A DNA stretch of 61,551 bases from CAWIUB01 sp963839175 (lineage in GTDB: Bacteria; Actinomycetota; Actinomycetes; Mycobacteriales; Jatrophihabitantaceae): contig CAWIUB010000051.1 in assembly GCA_963839175.1 (NCBI GenBank), forward strand, positions 1 to 61,551, in the 5' to 3' direction. Shown piece after piece: positions 34,479-43,394 of the stretch. The notes below the pieces were generated by a model. That model ran no database searches and was not told the origin of the DNA. It worked only from the letters and a program-made list of their open reading frames with translations. Numbering within the stretch: the first letter of the stretch is position 1; every line of letters starts with the position of its first letter. The position numbers were made by a program, and so were the translations under genes.

Positions 34479-34506
34479 GGACCTCGACCCCCGGTCGGAA
34501 GCGATG

Positions 34507-34520
34507 GTGACCCAGGTCAC
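34507..34520. promoter_or_regulatory. Candidate Crp/GlxR-type binding site before the S8 peptidase gene
   Basis: GTGA-CCCAGG-TCAC, a perfect GTGA-N6-TCAC palindrome, lies 29-42 bp upstream of the peptidase start, the same placement as at the Asp-box gene (13030-13043). Confidence 0.5.
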
Positions 34521-34567
34521 GGCGGTAGCCGGACCGAATCCGACCTAAGCATGAGTCGGACCCAGTG

Positions 34568-34798
34568 ACAAGAGAGCGCGAGGGCGCGTGGCGCACCTGC
34601 CAGGCGTTTCTCCCGCTGCTGCGTCGCAGCGCGCATCCGCGGATCGTCAACGTTTCCAGCAAAGGCGGCTCGATCCGCCGGATGAGCGGCGGGACACCCG
34701 CGTACAGCGTGTCCAAAGCGGCTCTGAACGCGCTGGTAGCGGCCGCCGGTGCGGGCGCTCGAATGGCGCGATCGGCGGTAGAACCGGGACGCGGCAGG
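34568..34798 (+). pseudogene. Internal fragment of a short-chain dehydrogenase/reductase
   Basis: The frame reads GAWRTCQAFLPLLRRSAHPR, then IVNVSSKGGS and TPAYSVSKAALNAL: the SDR catalytic block with Ser (NVSS) and the Y-x-x-x-K pair. The Rossmann N-terminus is missing, and after LNALV the frame no longer fits although residues like an R-V-x-V-N-x-V-x-P-G segment may be present out of frame. It is in frame with the P450 downstream, so a fused reading frame exists, but this is accidental. Confidence 0.7.
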
Positions 34799-34885
34799 GG
34801 CGATCTCCTTGACGGCCGAGATGTCCCGTGCGAGCGTCCTGTTGCCGGATCTGCGCCGGCCTCAGACCGATCGAACGTGGCAAGC

Positions 34886-36253
34886 ATGGGGAGCATCAAG
34901 CACGATCCGACCGGGCTGGCAGGTCCAGACCTGCCGCCCAAGCTGAAGCTGCCCTACGGTCAGCGTCTGAAGATACTTCGTGACTTTCACACCGGCGGCG
35001 AGCAGGCCCGGGCTGCCGGTGGGCCGGTATGCCAAGTGTCGATCGGGCCCGGCTGGCTGACGCCGCGGTTCGTATTCGTGACGTCGCCGCACGGCGCTCG
35101 TGACGCGCTCGCCGGATTCGACGGTTCGATCGACAAGGAAATGACCGTCCATGTGCAAGCTCGGTTGGTCGGGGCAAGCGTGTTCGACATGGCACATGAG
35201 CAGTGGAAACCGCGCCGGCGGGCACTGCAGCCGATCTTCACGAAGCGGCACGTCGCCGGCTACGTCGGCCACATGGCCGGTGAGGCCGAGCAAGTCGCCG
35301 CCGATTGCATCCGGGTCGGCCGCGTCGATCTCGATCACCAGGCGAGGCGGTTGACCTTGCAGGTCCTGGGACGTTCGGTGTTGGGCGTCGACCTCGGGCC
35401 GCGAGCGGCCATGCTCGCGCCGCACTTTCAGACGGCGCTGAACTACATCTCGCGTCGATCACTCAGCCCCGTGCGCGCGCCGACGTGGTTGCCGACGCCG
35501 GCCCGAACGCGCTTCCGGACATCGCTGGGCGTATTGCAGGGCGTGGCCGACGAGGCGATCGCCGCATGCCGATCCGACCCGACGCACGACGCCGAACTGA
35601 TCCGCAGACTGATCGACACCGTCGACCCCGACACGGACCAGCCGCTTACTGACCAGAACATCCGTGACGAGCTGATCGCGTTCCTGGTCGCGGGCCACGA
35701 CACCACGGCAACCACGTTGGCCTACAGCCTGTGGCAACTCGGTCATCACCCCGATCTGCAGGAGCGGGTCGCGGCTGAGGTCCAGGCCGTCGGCGACCGG
35801 TCGATAACCGTGGCCGACATTCCACGGCTCGCCTACACCGGCCAGGTCATCCAGGAGGCGTTGCGGCAATGCCCTCCTGCCGCCGCGGTCGGGCGGCTGA
35901 CGATGCGCGATGTGATCATCGACGGCCACCGGGTGCCGTCCGGTACGAATGTGATCGTCGGCATCTACGCGTTGCACCGAGATCCCGACCTGTGGGAGCA
36001 GCCGACCCGATTCGACCCGGACCGCTTCGATCCAGACCGGTCCGCTGGGCGCGACCGCTGGCAATACCTTCCGTTCGGCGCCGGCCCACGCTCGTGCATC
36101 GGAGACCACTTCGCCATGCTCGAGGCCACCATCGGTCTCGCAAGCATCATCAGACTCGCCCGAGTCGACTCCCTCGAACCGACCTTCCCCCTCGCCGTCC
36201 CGTTCACCATGACCGCTGCCGCACCGATACCGGCGCGGATCAGCCCCCGGTGA
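34886..36253 (+). CDS. Cytochrome P450
   Basis: 455 residues from MGSIKHDPTGLAGPDLPP. The I-helix oxygen motif is FLVAGHDTTATTL, the K-helix E-x-x-R is EALRQCP, and the heme-Cys loop is LPFGAGPRSCIGDHFA. There is no N-terminal membrane anchor. The conserved layout (YGQRLKILRDF, FDMAHEQWKPRRRALQPIFTKRHV) resembles bacterial CYP families that hydroxylate steroids, fatty acids or terpenoids; substrate cannot be told. No ferredoxin gene is adjacent. The ribosome-binding site is weak, so an alternative GTG at 34877 is possible. Confidence 0.92.
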   Translation: MGSIKHDPTGLAGPDLPPKLKLPYGQRLKILRDFHTGGEQARAAGGPVCQVSIGPGWLTPRFVFVTSPHGARDALAGFDGSIDKEMTVHVQARLVGASVFDMAHEQWKPRRRALQPIFTKRHVAGYVGHMAGEAEQVAADCIRVGRVDLDHQARRLTLQVLGRSVLGVDLGPRAAMLAPHFQTALNYISRRSLSPVRAPTWLPTPARTRFRTSLGVLQGVADEAIAACRSDPTHDAELIRRLIDTVDPDTDQPLTDQNIRDELIAFLVAGHDTTATTLAYSLWQLGHHPDLQERVAAEVQAVGDRSITVADIPRLAYTGQVIQEALRQCPPAAAVGRLTMRDVIIDGHRVPSGTNVIVGIYALHRDPDLWEQPTRFDPDRFDPDRSAGRDRWQYLPFGAGPRSCIGDHFAMLEATIGLASIIRLARVDSLEPTFPLAVPFTMTAAAPIPARISPR

Positions 36254-36298
36254 CCTGCGACTCCCCGTCGGCCTGAGGCGCACCCGAGGTCCGCGACC

Positions 36299-37366
36299 TC
36301 AGACTGGGAGGTGATCGGGCAGGCCGAAGTGCCGAAAGGCGTCGGGAGTGAGGAAGGCGGTGATCTCCTCGATCTCGGCAGCGCGCAGGGTGAGCACCTC
36401 GATGCTGTGCGGCGTGAACATTCCGGTCTCGTCGTCCCGGGTGTAGCCGCCGAAGGCGAGCTGGGCGTTCGCCCTCGCGGGCAGCAGGCGCCAGTGCATG
36501 TCGTCGGAGAGCGGCCAGCCGCGCAGGAAGATCGCAACCGCGTCGCGGCCGATGTACCAGCTCGGTAGCGGTGGCATCGTCATCCGTGCGTCCTCGGTCA
36601 GCATCGCGACCACCGCATCGACGTCGTTGCGCTCCCAAGCGGCGACATAGCGGCCGACCACCTCACGCAACGCGGCATCGCCAAGGGAGCGCAGCGTGGC
36701 CTGCTGGCTCTGCTTGGGCAGCCGGTCGTCGACTGTCTTGTGGGCGCGCTGCAGGGCGCTGTCCACCGCGATCGGCGTCGTATCCAGCACCGCGGCCGTC
36801 TCCCGCGCGGAGAAACCGAGCACGTCGCGGAGGATGAGCACCGCGCGCTGCCGCGCCGGCAGGTGCTGCAGCGCCGCGGTGAAGGCGAGCTCGATGCCCT
36901 CGCGCTGCTCGTAGCGTGCGTCGGGGCCCGCTAGCGCACTGTCGAGCCCGAGCTTCTCGTCGGGGTACGGCTCCATCCACACCGATTCGAGCAGCGGGTC
37001 GCTCGGCCCGTCGTGCGGGTCAGCGGCTGGCGCGTAATCGATCGGCAATACCCGCTTCGGCCGCCGCTCGATCACCTTCAGGCAGGCGTTCGTCGCGATC
37101 CGGTACAGCCAGCTGCGCAGCGAGCTCCTGCCTTCGAACCGGGCAAGTCCCCGCCACGCACGCAGCATCGCGTCCTGTAGTGCATCGTCGGCGTCCGCGA
37201 CCGAGCCGAGCATCCGATAGCAGTGGGCGTGCAGCTCGGCGCGGTACGGGCCGACCAGCCGGCCAAAGGCACCTCCGTCACCGCGACGCGCCGGCTCCAG
37301 CAGCTCCCGTTCGTCCGCGGCCAAGGCTGGCAGGCCGACGAGCGTCCCGCGATCCGGCGAGGTCAC
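36299..37366 (-). CDS. ECF sigma factor with C-terminal SnoaL-like domain
   Basis: 355 residues from a GTG overlapping the upstream VOC stop (GTGA). Sigma region 2 is FGRLVGPYRAELHAHCYRML with DADDALQDAMLRAWRG; region 4 is LPARQRAVLILRDVLGFSARETAAVLD. After residue 235 a SnoaL/NTF2-like domain follows (VVGRYVAAWERNDVDAVVAM ... LPSWYIGRDAVAIFLRG). Sigma factors of this type (ECF41/ECF56-like) use the extra domain instead of an anti-sigma factor. It is the last gene of a four-gene unit with VOC, barrel and exporter genes. Confidence 0.92.
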   Translation of the reverse strand: MTSPDRGTLVGLPALAADERELLEPARRGDGGAFGRLVGPYRAELHAHCYRMLGSVADADDALQDAMLRAWRGLARFEGRSSLRSWLYRIATNACLKVIERRPKRVLPIDYAPAADPHDGPSDPLLESVWMEPYPDEKLGLDSALAGPDARYEQREGIELAFTAALQHLPARQRAVLILRDVLGFSARETAAVLDTTPIAVDSALQRAHKTVDDRLPKQSQQATLRSLGDAALREVVGRYVAAWERNDVDAVVAMLTEDARMTMPPLPSWYIGRDAVAIFLRGWPLSDDMHWRLLPARANAQLAFGGYTRDDETGMFTPHSIEVLTLRAAEIEEITAFLTPDAFRHFGLPDHLPV

Positions 37367-37911
37367 TGACCCGCGCCGTTCGCTTGTCCCGGCTGCCCCA
37401 CCCGCCGTTGCGAGCGGCGGAAGGGCACGGCCGAGGGGGCACGGGAAGCACCTGCGGGTAGCCTCGTGGTCGACATGGATCCCGACTGCCTTTCGCGGGT
37501 ATCGCAGCGTTTCGACTGCCATAGAGCGACTTCGCCCCCGCCCGGAACTGTGACGACGCTGCGCCACCCCGCCGAACCCTCGCGAGGCTCGAGCAACACC
37601 GAGGCGCCGAGCCGGCGTGCTCGCTCGGTGCTCGCGTCGATGTCATCGACCTCGACGTAGGGCAGCCAGAGCGGGCGCCGCACGCCGCACTCGACCATAC
37701 CGCCGCCGAAGTCCCCGCCGAATTCCAGCGCGAGATACGTGCCGGACCCGGCGACGATCCGCTCCGGGCGCCAGCGCAGCAGGCGCGAGTAGAACTCGCT
37801 CGCCCCGGCGAGGTCACCGGTATGTAGCTCGAGATGCACGAGACGTCCGGCGCGACGTACGTTCACATTCTCCTCCGTCGGTCGATCGACGCGACGTGGT
37901 CGCGTGTTCAT
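37363..37911 (-). CDS. VOC-superfamily protein with extra C-terminal tail
   Basis: 182 residues. One VOC module is clear: LVHLELHTGDLAGASEFYSRLL, then VDDIDASTERARRLGASVLLEP and VTVPGGGEVALWQSK, where the domain normally ends. The last 45 residues (Ser/Arg/Pro rich) do not fit and may come from loss of the original stop. Start overlaps the previous stop as ATGA and the stop overlaps the sigma start, so three genes are translationally coupled. Probably supplies ligand chemistry or binding for the sigma-controlled response. Confidence 0.85.
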   Translation of the reverse strand: MNTRPRRVDRPTEENVNVRRAGRLVHLELHTGDLAGASEFYSRLLRWRPERIVAGSGTYLALEFGGDFGGGMVECGVRRPLWLPYVEVDDIDASTERARRLGASVLLEPREGSAGWRSVVTVPGGGEVALWQSKRCDTRERQSGSMSTTRLPAGASRAPSAVPFRRSQRRVGQPGQANGAGQ

Positions 37912-38216
37912 TCGCCCAGGAAGCGATACGAGCCGATCTCGCGGATCTCGCTGACCACCGGGCCCTCGTCACAGCGCTCGCCGATGTTCTCCTGGAAACG
38001 CTTGAATGCGGCCACGCTCTCGAGCGGGCTCGAGCCATCCTCAGTCTCGGTCGCGGCGATGTGGACGAAGGTCACGCCGTCGTCGAGCCGGAATGTCGCG
38101 TACCGAAGCCTGGCCGGCCTCGCCTGGTCGAGCTCGCCGTAGACGGCGCGGACCAGCTCCTCGTTCCGCGCGACCTGGCTCGGCTTTACCCGGTAGCGAA
38201 CCATTACGCGTTTCAT
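37908..38216 (-). CDS. Dimeric alpha/beta-barrel-like protein of unknown function
   Basis: 102 residues, MKRVMVRYRVKPSQVARNEE to the end, with a central FVHIAATETEDGSSPLESVAAFKRFQ that looks like the strand-helix of ABM-type barrels. No catalytic residues can be assigned. It lies 37 bp after the exporter gene and overlaps the VOC gene by ATGA. Confidence 0.8.
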   Translation of the reverse strand: MKRVMVRYRVKPSQVARNEELVRAVYGELDQARPARLRYATFRLDDGVTFVHIAATETEDGSSPLESVAAFKRFQENIGERCDEGPVVSEIREIGSYRFLGE

Positions 38217-38253
38217 GGCATCTCCTCCTTGATCACATCTGGTGAGGCAGACG

Positions 38254-39714
38254 TCAGCTCACGCCTGCGGATTCGAGCGCGGGCACTGCCCGCCCGAGGT
38301 CAGAAGCACGAGACTTGCGGCGGACCAGCACGGCGGTAGTCGGGATGGCGAGCAGGGCGATCACGCCGCAGACCCAGAACGCCCACTGAAAGCCGCCGGT
38401 GAGTGCCGCGTCGGCGGCGTTACCCTCGCGGGCCAGCGTCTTCAGGTGCGTCGCGGCGACTGTCGATGCGACAGCAACCCCGATCGCCCCGCCGAGCTGC
38501 TGGGAGGTGTTGAGCAGCCCAGACGCGAGGCCTGCCTCGTGCTCGGAGACACCCGCGAGACCGGCGATCGAGATCGGGATGAAAGCGAACGCGGTGCCTG
38601 CTCCCGCGACGAAGAACGGCCCGGCCAGGTTCAGCCAGAAGTGGCCGTCCACCGGAACCTGCGTGGCCCACAGGATGCCGCCGGCGACCAGCGCCATCCC
38701 GATCGTCATCACCGGCACCGCCGAGATTCGCGTGACCAGCATCTGTGCGGGGCCGGCCAGCGCGACAGAGGTGACCGACGCGGCCAGCCAGGCGACACCC
38801 GTCTGCAGAGCCGAGTAGCCGAGCACCTGCTGCATGTACAGGGTGCCTACGAAGATGAAGCCGAAGAAGCTGCCACCCAGCATCAGACCCACAGCGTTCG
38901 CGGCGGCCAGCGTCCGCGACTGGAAGATCCGCAATGGCATCAACGGGGCCTCGACGCGCATCTCGGTAGCAAGGAAGGCGACGAACAGTACCCCTGAGAC
39001 GCCGAGGAGCGTCACAGTGGAAGTTGCCCCCCACCCGACCTGCGGGGCCTTCGACAGCGCGTAGACCAAGACCAGCAGCGAACCCGTCACCGTGGTCGCG
39101 CCCAGCGGGTCGAAGCGACGGCGGGCGCTCTCGAGCCGGCTCTCCGGCACGATCCGCGGCGCGAGCAGCAGCGCGGCGACTCCGATCGGAATGTTGAGGT
39201 AGAAGACGTACTCCCAACCGGCGTAACGGGTCAGCAGCCCGCCCGCCAGCAGACCAATCGTCGCCCCCATCGCCCCGATTCCACCCCACAGGCCGAGCGC
39301 CTTGTTCCGCTCGGCGCCTTCCTCGAACATGTTCATCACGATCGAGAGCGCCGCCGGCAAAACGATGGCGGCACCGAGCCCCTGCAGCGCGCGCATCCCG
39401 ATCAGGAACCCGTCGCTCGTCGCCAGCGCGGCCCCTAGCGATGCTGCCGTAAAGACGGCCAAGCCGACCATGAGCATGCGGCGTCGCCCGAGCAGATCCG
39501 CGGCACGACCGCCCAGGAGCAAGAAGCCGCCGAAGGTTAGCCCGTAAGCGGTCACCACCCATTGCAGGTTGGACTCGGAGAAGTGGAGCTCACGCCCAAT
39601 CGTCGGCAACGCGACATTGACGATCGTGAGATCGACAATCGTCATGAAGTACGCGACGGCCAGCACGGCAAACGCGCGCCAGCGATGAATCTCTCCTGTG
39701 GACCGTGTGCCCAT
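38254..39714 (-). CDS. DHA2-family (14-TM) MFS exporter
   Basis: 486 residues from MGTRSTGEIHRWRAF. TM1 with motif D1 (FMTIVDLTIVNVALPTIG), motif A (GGRAADLLGRRRML), TM5 antiporter region (AIVLPAALSIVMNMF) and a full set of 14 helices are present. Family members export drugs or dyes in exchange for protons. It is intact, unlike the paralogue at 1316-4827. It leads the unit with the barrel, VOC and ECF-SnoaL genes, which suggests export of the compound that this group senses or modifies. Confidence 0.93.
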   Translation of the reverse strand: MGTRSTGEIHRWRAFAVLAVAYFMTIVDLTIVNVALPTIGRELHFSESNLQWVVTAYGLTFGGFLLLGGRAADLLGRRRMLMVGLAVFTAASLGAALATSDGFLIGMRALQGLGAAIVLPAALSIVMNMFEEGAERNKALGLWGGIGAMGATIGLLAGGLLTRYAGWEYVFYLNIPIGVAALLLAPRIVPESRLESARRRFDPLGATTVTGSLLVLVYALSKAPQVGWGATSTVTLLGVSGVLFVAFLATEMRVEAPLMPLRIFQSRTLAAANAVGLMLGGSFFGFIFVGTLYMQQVLGYSALQTGVAWLAASVTSVALAGPAQMLVTRISAVPVMTIGMALVAGGILWATQVPVDGHFWLNLAGPFFVAGAGTAFAFIPISIAGLAGVSEHEAGLASGLLNTSQQLGGAIGVAVASTVAATHLKTLAREGNAADAALTGGFQWAFWVCGVIALLAIPTTAVLVRRKSRASDLGRAVPALESAGVS

Positions 39715-40123
39715 CGTTACCTCCGTGCGTTTGGTTGCCGGCGAGTCGATTCGCCGTTCTTGGAGGTAGTGATCCGGCGAGGGGCGCCGATCCATCGCAC
39801 TGCGCAGAACGATTCGCCGACACGCCGGAGGCAACTCGACCCGGGCCGCGGTCAATACCGCGGCCGGCTCGGAGGTGCTGAACCAGGGGCCGGACTTTCG
39901 TACAGGTCACGGCGTGGGACGGATCGGGTGGTCAGTCCACGCGAACGCCTTAAGCGCCTCGTTCACCTCCTCGAGATAGAACTCGGCGGGTCGAAGCAGC
40001 CGCCGACCGACTCCACCGACTGCCCGTGCTCGGCATGGCCGGGGTTGCTTAACGCCGCCCGCGCATCGCGTGCGGTACGCAAACCTGGTTGCTGTCGCGC
40101 GGGCGCATGGCAAGCATGGCGAT
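39715..40123. other. Intergenic region between MFS and DinB genes
   Basis: No complete gene is visible. The reverse strand ends a short open piece at 39907 (VNEALKAFAWTDHPIRPTP) that I cannot assign. It must contain the promoter of the four-gene exporter/sigma unit, but no convincing -35/-10 pair stands out. Confidence 0.4.
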
Positions 40124-40666
40124 GTGACGAAACCGCAGCACCGCGCCGACATGTTCCTCGATGCCGCCACCGACCCGCGCGAAGGCGGCCCATCCCTTGG
40201 CGACGAGCGGGCCACGCTCATCGAATTCCTGCGTTGCCAGCGCCTGCCATTGCGCGTCAAGTGCGAGGGTCTGGACGCGGCGCAGCTCGCCCGCCGTGCG
40301 GTCGAGCCGTCCACGATGTCGCTGCTCGGCCTGGTGCGACACCTGACCGAGGTCGAGCGCAACTGGTGGTTCGCTCGCCAGGACGTGCCCAAGCGCTACC
40401 AGTCCGACGACGAGCCCGACGGCGACTTCGATGGTGCCGTGGCCGATCCGGCGGTCGTGGAGGAGGCGTGGGCTGCATGGCGCGAGGAGGTCGCCTTTGC
40501 CGAGCAATTCGCGCGCGACACGGACCTCGGATTTGTGGGACACGACGGGAACGGGGAACCGATCTCCCTGCGTGAGCTGTTGGTCCACATGATCGAGGAG
40601 TACGCCCGCCACAACGGCCACGCCGATCTGCTCCGCGAGCGAATTGACGGACGCGTCGGCCAGTAG
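40124..40666 (+). CDS. DinB-family (DUF664) protein
   Basis: About 180 residues from GTG at 40124 (VTKPQHRADMFLDAATD); an earlier ATG at 40070 is possible. The four-helix DinB fold shows TMSLLGLVRHLTEVERNWWF with the first metal His, and the C-terminal HMIEEYARHNGHADLLRERIDG with two more His. Family members are thiol-dependent transferases or hydrolases (mycothiol-linked in actinobacteria). A broken relative of the same family lies at 42478-42639. Confidence 0.88.
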   Translation: MTKPQHRADMFLDAATDPREGGPSLGDERATLIEFLRCQRLPLRVKCEGLDAAQLARRAVEPSTMSLLGLVRHLTEVERNWWFARQDVPKRYQSDDEPDGDFDGAVADPAVVEEAWAAWREEVAFAEQFARDTDLGFVGHDGNGEPISLRELLVHMIEEYARHNGHADLLRERIDGRVGQ

Positions 40667-40783
40667 GTTTCGTTCTGCGAGCGGCAGCTGCCCGCACTGC
40701 AGTTGAGGAGCGACATCGCGTGCGTCCTTGCGCCCTCGACAATCGCGGGTGAGGATCACAGCGGGTTGACGTGGAGGTTGGCG

Positions 40784-40942
40784 ATGGCGCTGAGGATCAT
40801 CTGCATGTGCGGGTATGTCATCCAGGGTGACGACGACGACGAGCTTTGGAGGAACGCGCAAGGCCATATGGGCGTCCTGCACCCCGAGCTGGTTGGCACC
40901 GTGACCCGCGAGGACATCCTCGCGCAGGCCGAACTGCTCTAG
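40784..40942 (+). CDS. DUF1059-like small protein
   Basis: 52 residues from MALRIICMCGYVIQGDDDDE, with TGGAGG before the ATG. The pattern C-x-C-G-Y-V-x-x-G-D-D-D-E ... H-P-E-L is that of DUF1059, small proteins of unknown role with a possible metal-binding Cys/His set. It converges on and overlaps by 4 bp the BTAD regulator. Confidence 0.75.
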   Translation: MALRIICMCGYVIQGDDDDELWRNAQGHMGVLHPELVGTVTREDILAQAELL

Positions 40943-41700
40943 CCGTCGGCGCTCTCCAGCAGTCGTCGGTGGACGGCCTGCACGGTGGAGCTGGGCGCGA
41001 CCCCGAGCTCCTCCCGGAGCAGGACTCGTAGCCGCTCGTACGCGCGGAGCGCCTCGGCGACGTTGCCGCGCCGCGCGAGCGCTTCCATGAGCAGGCGGTG
41101 CCCGGTCTCGCGGTAGGGCGCAAGCTCGGTCAGCATTCTGGCGCGTTCCTCGGCTTGCGCCAGCGCCGGGCCGCCAAGGCCGACGCCAGCGGCGGCGAAG
41201 CACTCCAGCCCGCGCAGCCGGACGTCCTCCAGGCGGCGCCGCCACTCGTCGATCCACGACGCCTCCAGCCCGGTGAGGAACGGCCTGGTGGCGACGTGGT
41301 AGGCGATCCCGGCCGGACCCCATGCCTGCGCCCACCGTCCCTCCGCGATGCACGACTCCGCTCGGTGAGCGCCCTCCAGGGCCGCCTCGACGTCGACGAA
41401 GATCGCTGACGGCAGGAGCAGCTCGATCTCGGTCCGTCCGCGCAGATGCTCGGTGCCCAGGCCGTGCCGCAGCTTGGACAACAGCACGCTCAGCGAGTTT
41501 CCCGCTTCCGCGGGGGCGTCCTCGCCCCAGCAGGCCATGAGCAGCTTCCCGCGGGGCATTGGACGGCCACGGTTGAGGACGAGGTAGGCGAACAGGGCTC
41601 GCCCTCTGCGGCCGGGCAGCGTGTCTTCGATGCGCGAGCCGTCAATGTCGGCGACGAAGCGACCGCACAGTTGGATTCTGGCCTTCGTCCACTGGCCCAT
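40939..41700 (-). CDS. BTAD-domain (SARP/AfsR-like) transcriptional regulator
   Basis: 253 residues from MGQWTKARIQLCGRFVADID. N-terminal OmpR-type winged helix (GRRGRALFAYLVLNRGRPMP, SLSVLLSKLRHGLG) is followed from about residue 100 by the bacterial transcriptional activator domain with TPR-like helices (AEERARMLTELAPYRETGHR and VAEALRAYERLRVLLREELG). There is no NB-ARC or sensor part, as in small SARPs that activate secondary-metabolite genes. Divergent from the SnoaL gene at 41843, a likely target. Confidence 0.9.
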   Translation of the reverse strand: MGQWTKARIQLCGRFVADIDGSRIEDTLPGRRGRALFAYLVLNRGRPMPRGKLLMACWGEDAPAEAGNSLSVLLSKLRHGLGTEHLRGRTEIELLLPSAIFVDVEAALEGAHRAESCIAEGRWAQAWGPAGIAYHVATRPFLTGLEASWIDEWRRRLEDVRLRGLECFAAAGVGLGGPALAQAEERARMLTELAPYRETGHRLLMEALARRGNVAEALRAYERLRVLLREELGVAPSSTVQAVHRRLLESADG

Positions 41701-41842
41701 CAGGCGACCTCGGGTCAACGGTCCTTGTCCCTCTCGTGACGGCAACGATACGGAAAGGACTGCGAAAGGCCAGGGAAGGTTTCGCGCAAGCAGCGACCGC
41801 CACGCTTTCGTCATCGACAGCCAAAGCCGCGAAGGAGGAGCC

Positions 41843-42274
41843 ATGGAATCCAGGAACGTCGAGACCCACCGAGCCGGTCACGAGGCCTTCAACCAGAGGG
41901 AGTTCGAGGCCATGACCAAGCAGTACGCCGACACCATCACCTGGACTGATCACGCGCAGGGCCGGACGTTCAGGACGCCCCAGGAGTTCAAGGACGACTT
42001 CCTGCCAGGGTGGATCGTGTCCTCCCCCGACATCAGAATCACCGACCCCCGCTACATCGACGCTGGCCAGACAGTCGTGTGCACCTTCACCGTCGTCGGC
42101 ACGCACGACGGACCGCTCGGACCATTCCCCGCCACCGGCAAGAAGTTCGCTCTGCCGCTCTGCGAGATGTGGCACTTCGACTCGAGCGGGCGCGTCGTCG
42201 GTGGGGACCTCTACTACGACCAGGTCTCGCTGCTCACGCAGTTGGGCCTGATGCCACAGCCGTCCGATGTGTAG
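41843..42274 (+). CDS. SnoaL-like (ester cyclase) protein
   Basis: 143 residues with AAGGAGGAG before the ATG. The NTF2-like fold of the SnoaL group is seen in HEAFNQREFEAMTKQYADTI, TPQEFKDDFLPGWIVSSPDI and KFALPLCEMWHFDSSGRVVGG. Members cyclise polyketides or bind small molecules. It is divergent from the BTAD regulator with a 142-bp gap. Confidence 0.88.
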   Translation: MESRNVETHRAGHEAFNQREFEAMTKQYADTITWTDHAQGRTFRTPQEFKDDFLPGWIVSSPDIRITDPRYIDAGQTVVCTFTVVGTHDGPLGPFPATGKKFALPLCEMWHFDSSGRVVGGDLYYDQVSLLTQLGLMPQPSDV

Positions 42275-42808
42275 GCGGCTTCGGAGACCTCCTCGCCGAC
42301 CTTCCCGTCCTGTGTGCGGATGATCAGGTCCGCACCTGTGCAGGTCGCCTGTGCGATGTTCGCCGACGGAGCACCGGAAATCGCCCGTTCAGGTGACGAT
42401 CCTCTGGCGCACCCTTAGGAGGGTGACCCTGATGGCGGCAGAAGCCGATGCACTTTGCGGGAGGTAATGCACGATTCTCAGGCCCCCACCACCCCGCCTA
42501 TCCCCTCACGCAGGAAGCCGGCGTGTCCGTTGTGTCGGGCGTACTCATGGTTCAGGTGGAACATCACCAGTCGTCGAGATGCTTCCTCGTCGCCCCACTT
42601 TGCGAAGTACCCAGTGACGTCTAGTGACAATGCCAGGGAGTTAAGGGCTCGGCGCCTGTGTCAAGGATCGTCGGGTTTCGGTCTTGACTCCCCCATCGGC
42701 GACCCCTTCGCACTACATCGCCAGAGCGCGGCGGTGCGGCTCACCGATGAGAACCACGCAGTGAGAGGGTCCTGGTACTTGGTTTCCCCTGCCACGCAAG
42801 GAGGACTT
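42275..42808. other. Gene-poor stretch with a DinB remnant
   Basis: Contains the broken DinB end at 42478-42639 (separate entry). The rest, including 42275-42470 and the 170 bp before the PPOX gene, shows no recognisable coding sequence. Confidence 0.45.
42478..42639 (-). pseudogene. Remnant of a DinB-family protein (C-terminus)
   Basis: The reverse strand encodes TGYFAKWGDEEASRRLVMFH then LNHEYARHNGHAGFLREGIG and a stop at 42478. This is the last helix of DinB/DUF664 proteins, similar to the intact DinB at 40124 (EEYARHNGHADLLRERIDG). Everything upstream is missing. Confidence 0.7.
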
Positions 42809-43321
42809 ATGAGTGGCGTCGTCGAACCGACCGCTGAGCTTGTCGGGGAGTTCAGTGACCCAGATGCGGCGGCCGTGCCATGGGCAGAAGTCGTCCGCGT
42901 GCTGGAGTCGTCGGAGATGTTCTGGTTATCGACGGTGCGGCGCGACGGTCGTCCGCACGTCGCTCCGCTGCCGGCGATGTGGCTGAACGGCAGGCTGCAC
43001 TTCTGCACTGGCGCTCATGAACAGAAGGCGAGGAACATCGAAGCAAACACTCATTGCGCTATCACCACGGGAACCAACTCATATCGCTCGGGCCTTGACG
43101 TCGTCGTCGAGGGCACCGTCGCGAGGGTCAGCGACAACGGCGCGCTCGCTCACCTCGCTCGGCTATGGAAGGACAAGATCGACTGGGTGTTCGAGGTCGG
43201 TGACGGCATCTTCCTCGACACCGAAGCCGCGGAACATCCGGCACTGGTCTTCGCGGTCACGCCGTCGAAGGTTCTCGCGTGCCGCAAGTCGCCGTACAGC
43301 CAGACGCGCTACGTCATGTGA
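42809..43321 (+). CDS. Pyridoxamine 5'-phosphate oxidase-family (flavin/F420-binding) protein
   Basis: 170 residues from MSGVVEPTAELVGEF, with AAGGAGG before the ATG. The split-barrel PPOX fold is shown by FWLSTVRRDGRPHVAPLPAM (strand 1-2 with the conserved R-x-D-G-x-P-H) and LHFCTGAHEQKARNIEANTH. Actinobacterial members use FMN or F420 to reduce small molecules. It stands alone; the next gene downstream is the IS. Confidence 0.88.
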   Translation: MSGVVEPTAELVGEFSDPDAAAVPWAEVVRVLESSEMFWLSTVRRDGRPHVAPLPAMWLNGRLHFCTGAHEQKARNIEANTHCAITTGTNSYRSGLDVVVEGTVARVSDNGALAHLARLWKDKIDWVFEVGDGIFLDTEAAEHPALVFAVTPSKVLACRKSPYSQTRYVM

Positions 43322-43394
43322 CATTCGCGCATCAGAAGGACGCAGCGGCGGGCGCAGGTTCAGGCTGGCGAATTTTGCAAACTATTAGGCATCT

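Noticed and set aside
34565..36253. A single SDR-P450 fusion protein
   Set aside because: The SDR part lacks its N-terminus and loses homology after the catalytic Lys; the P450 is complete from 34886. The shared frame is accidental.
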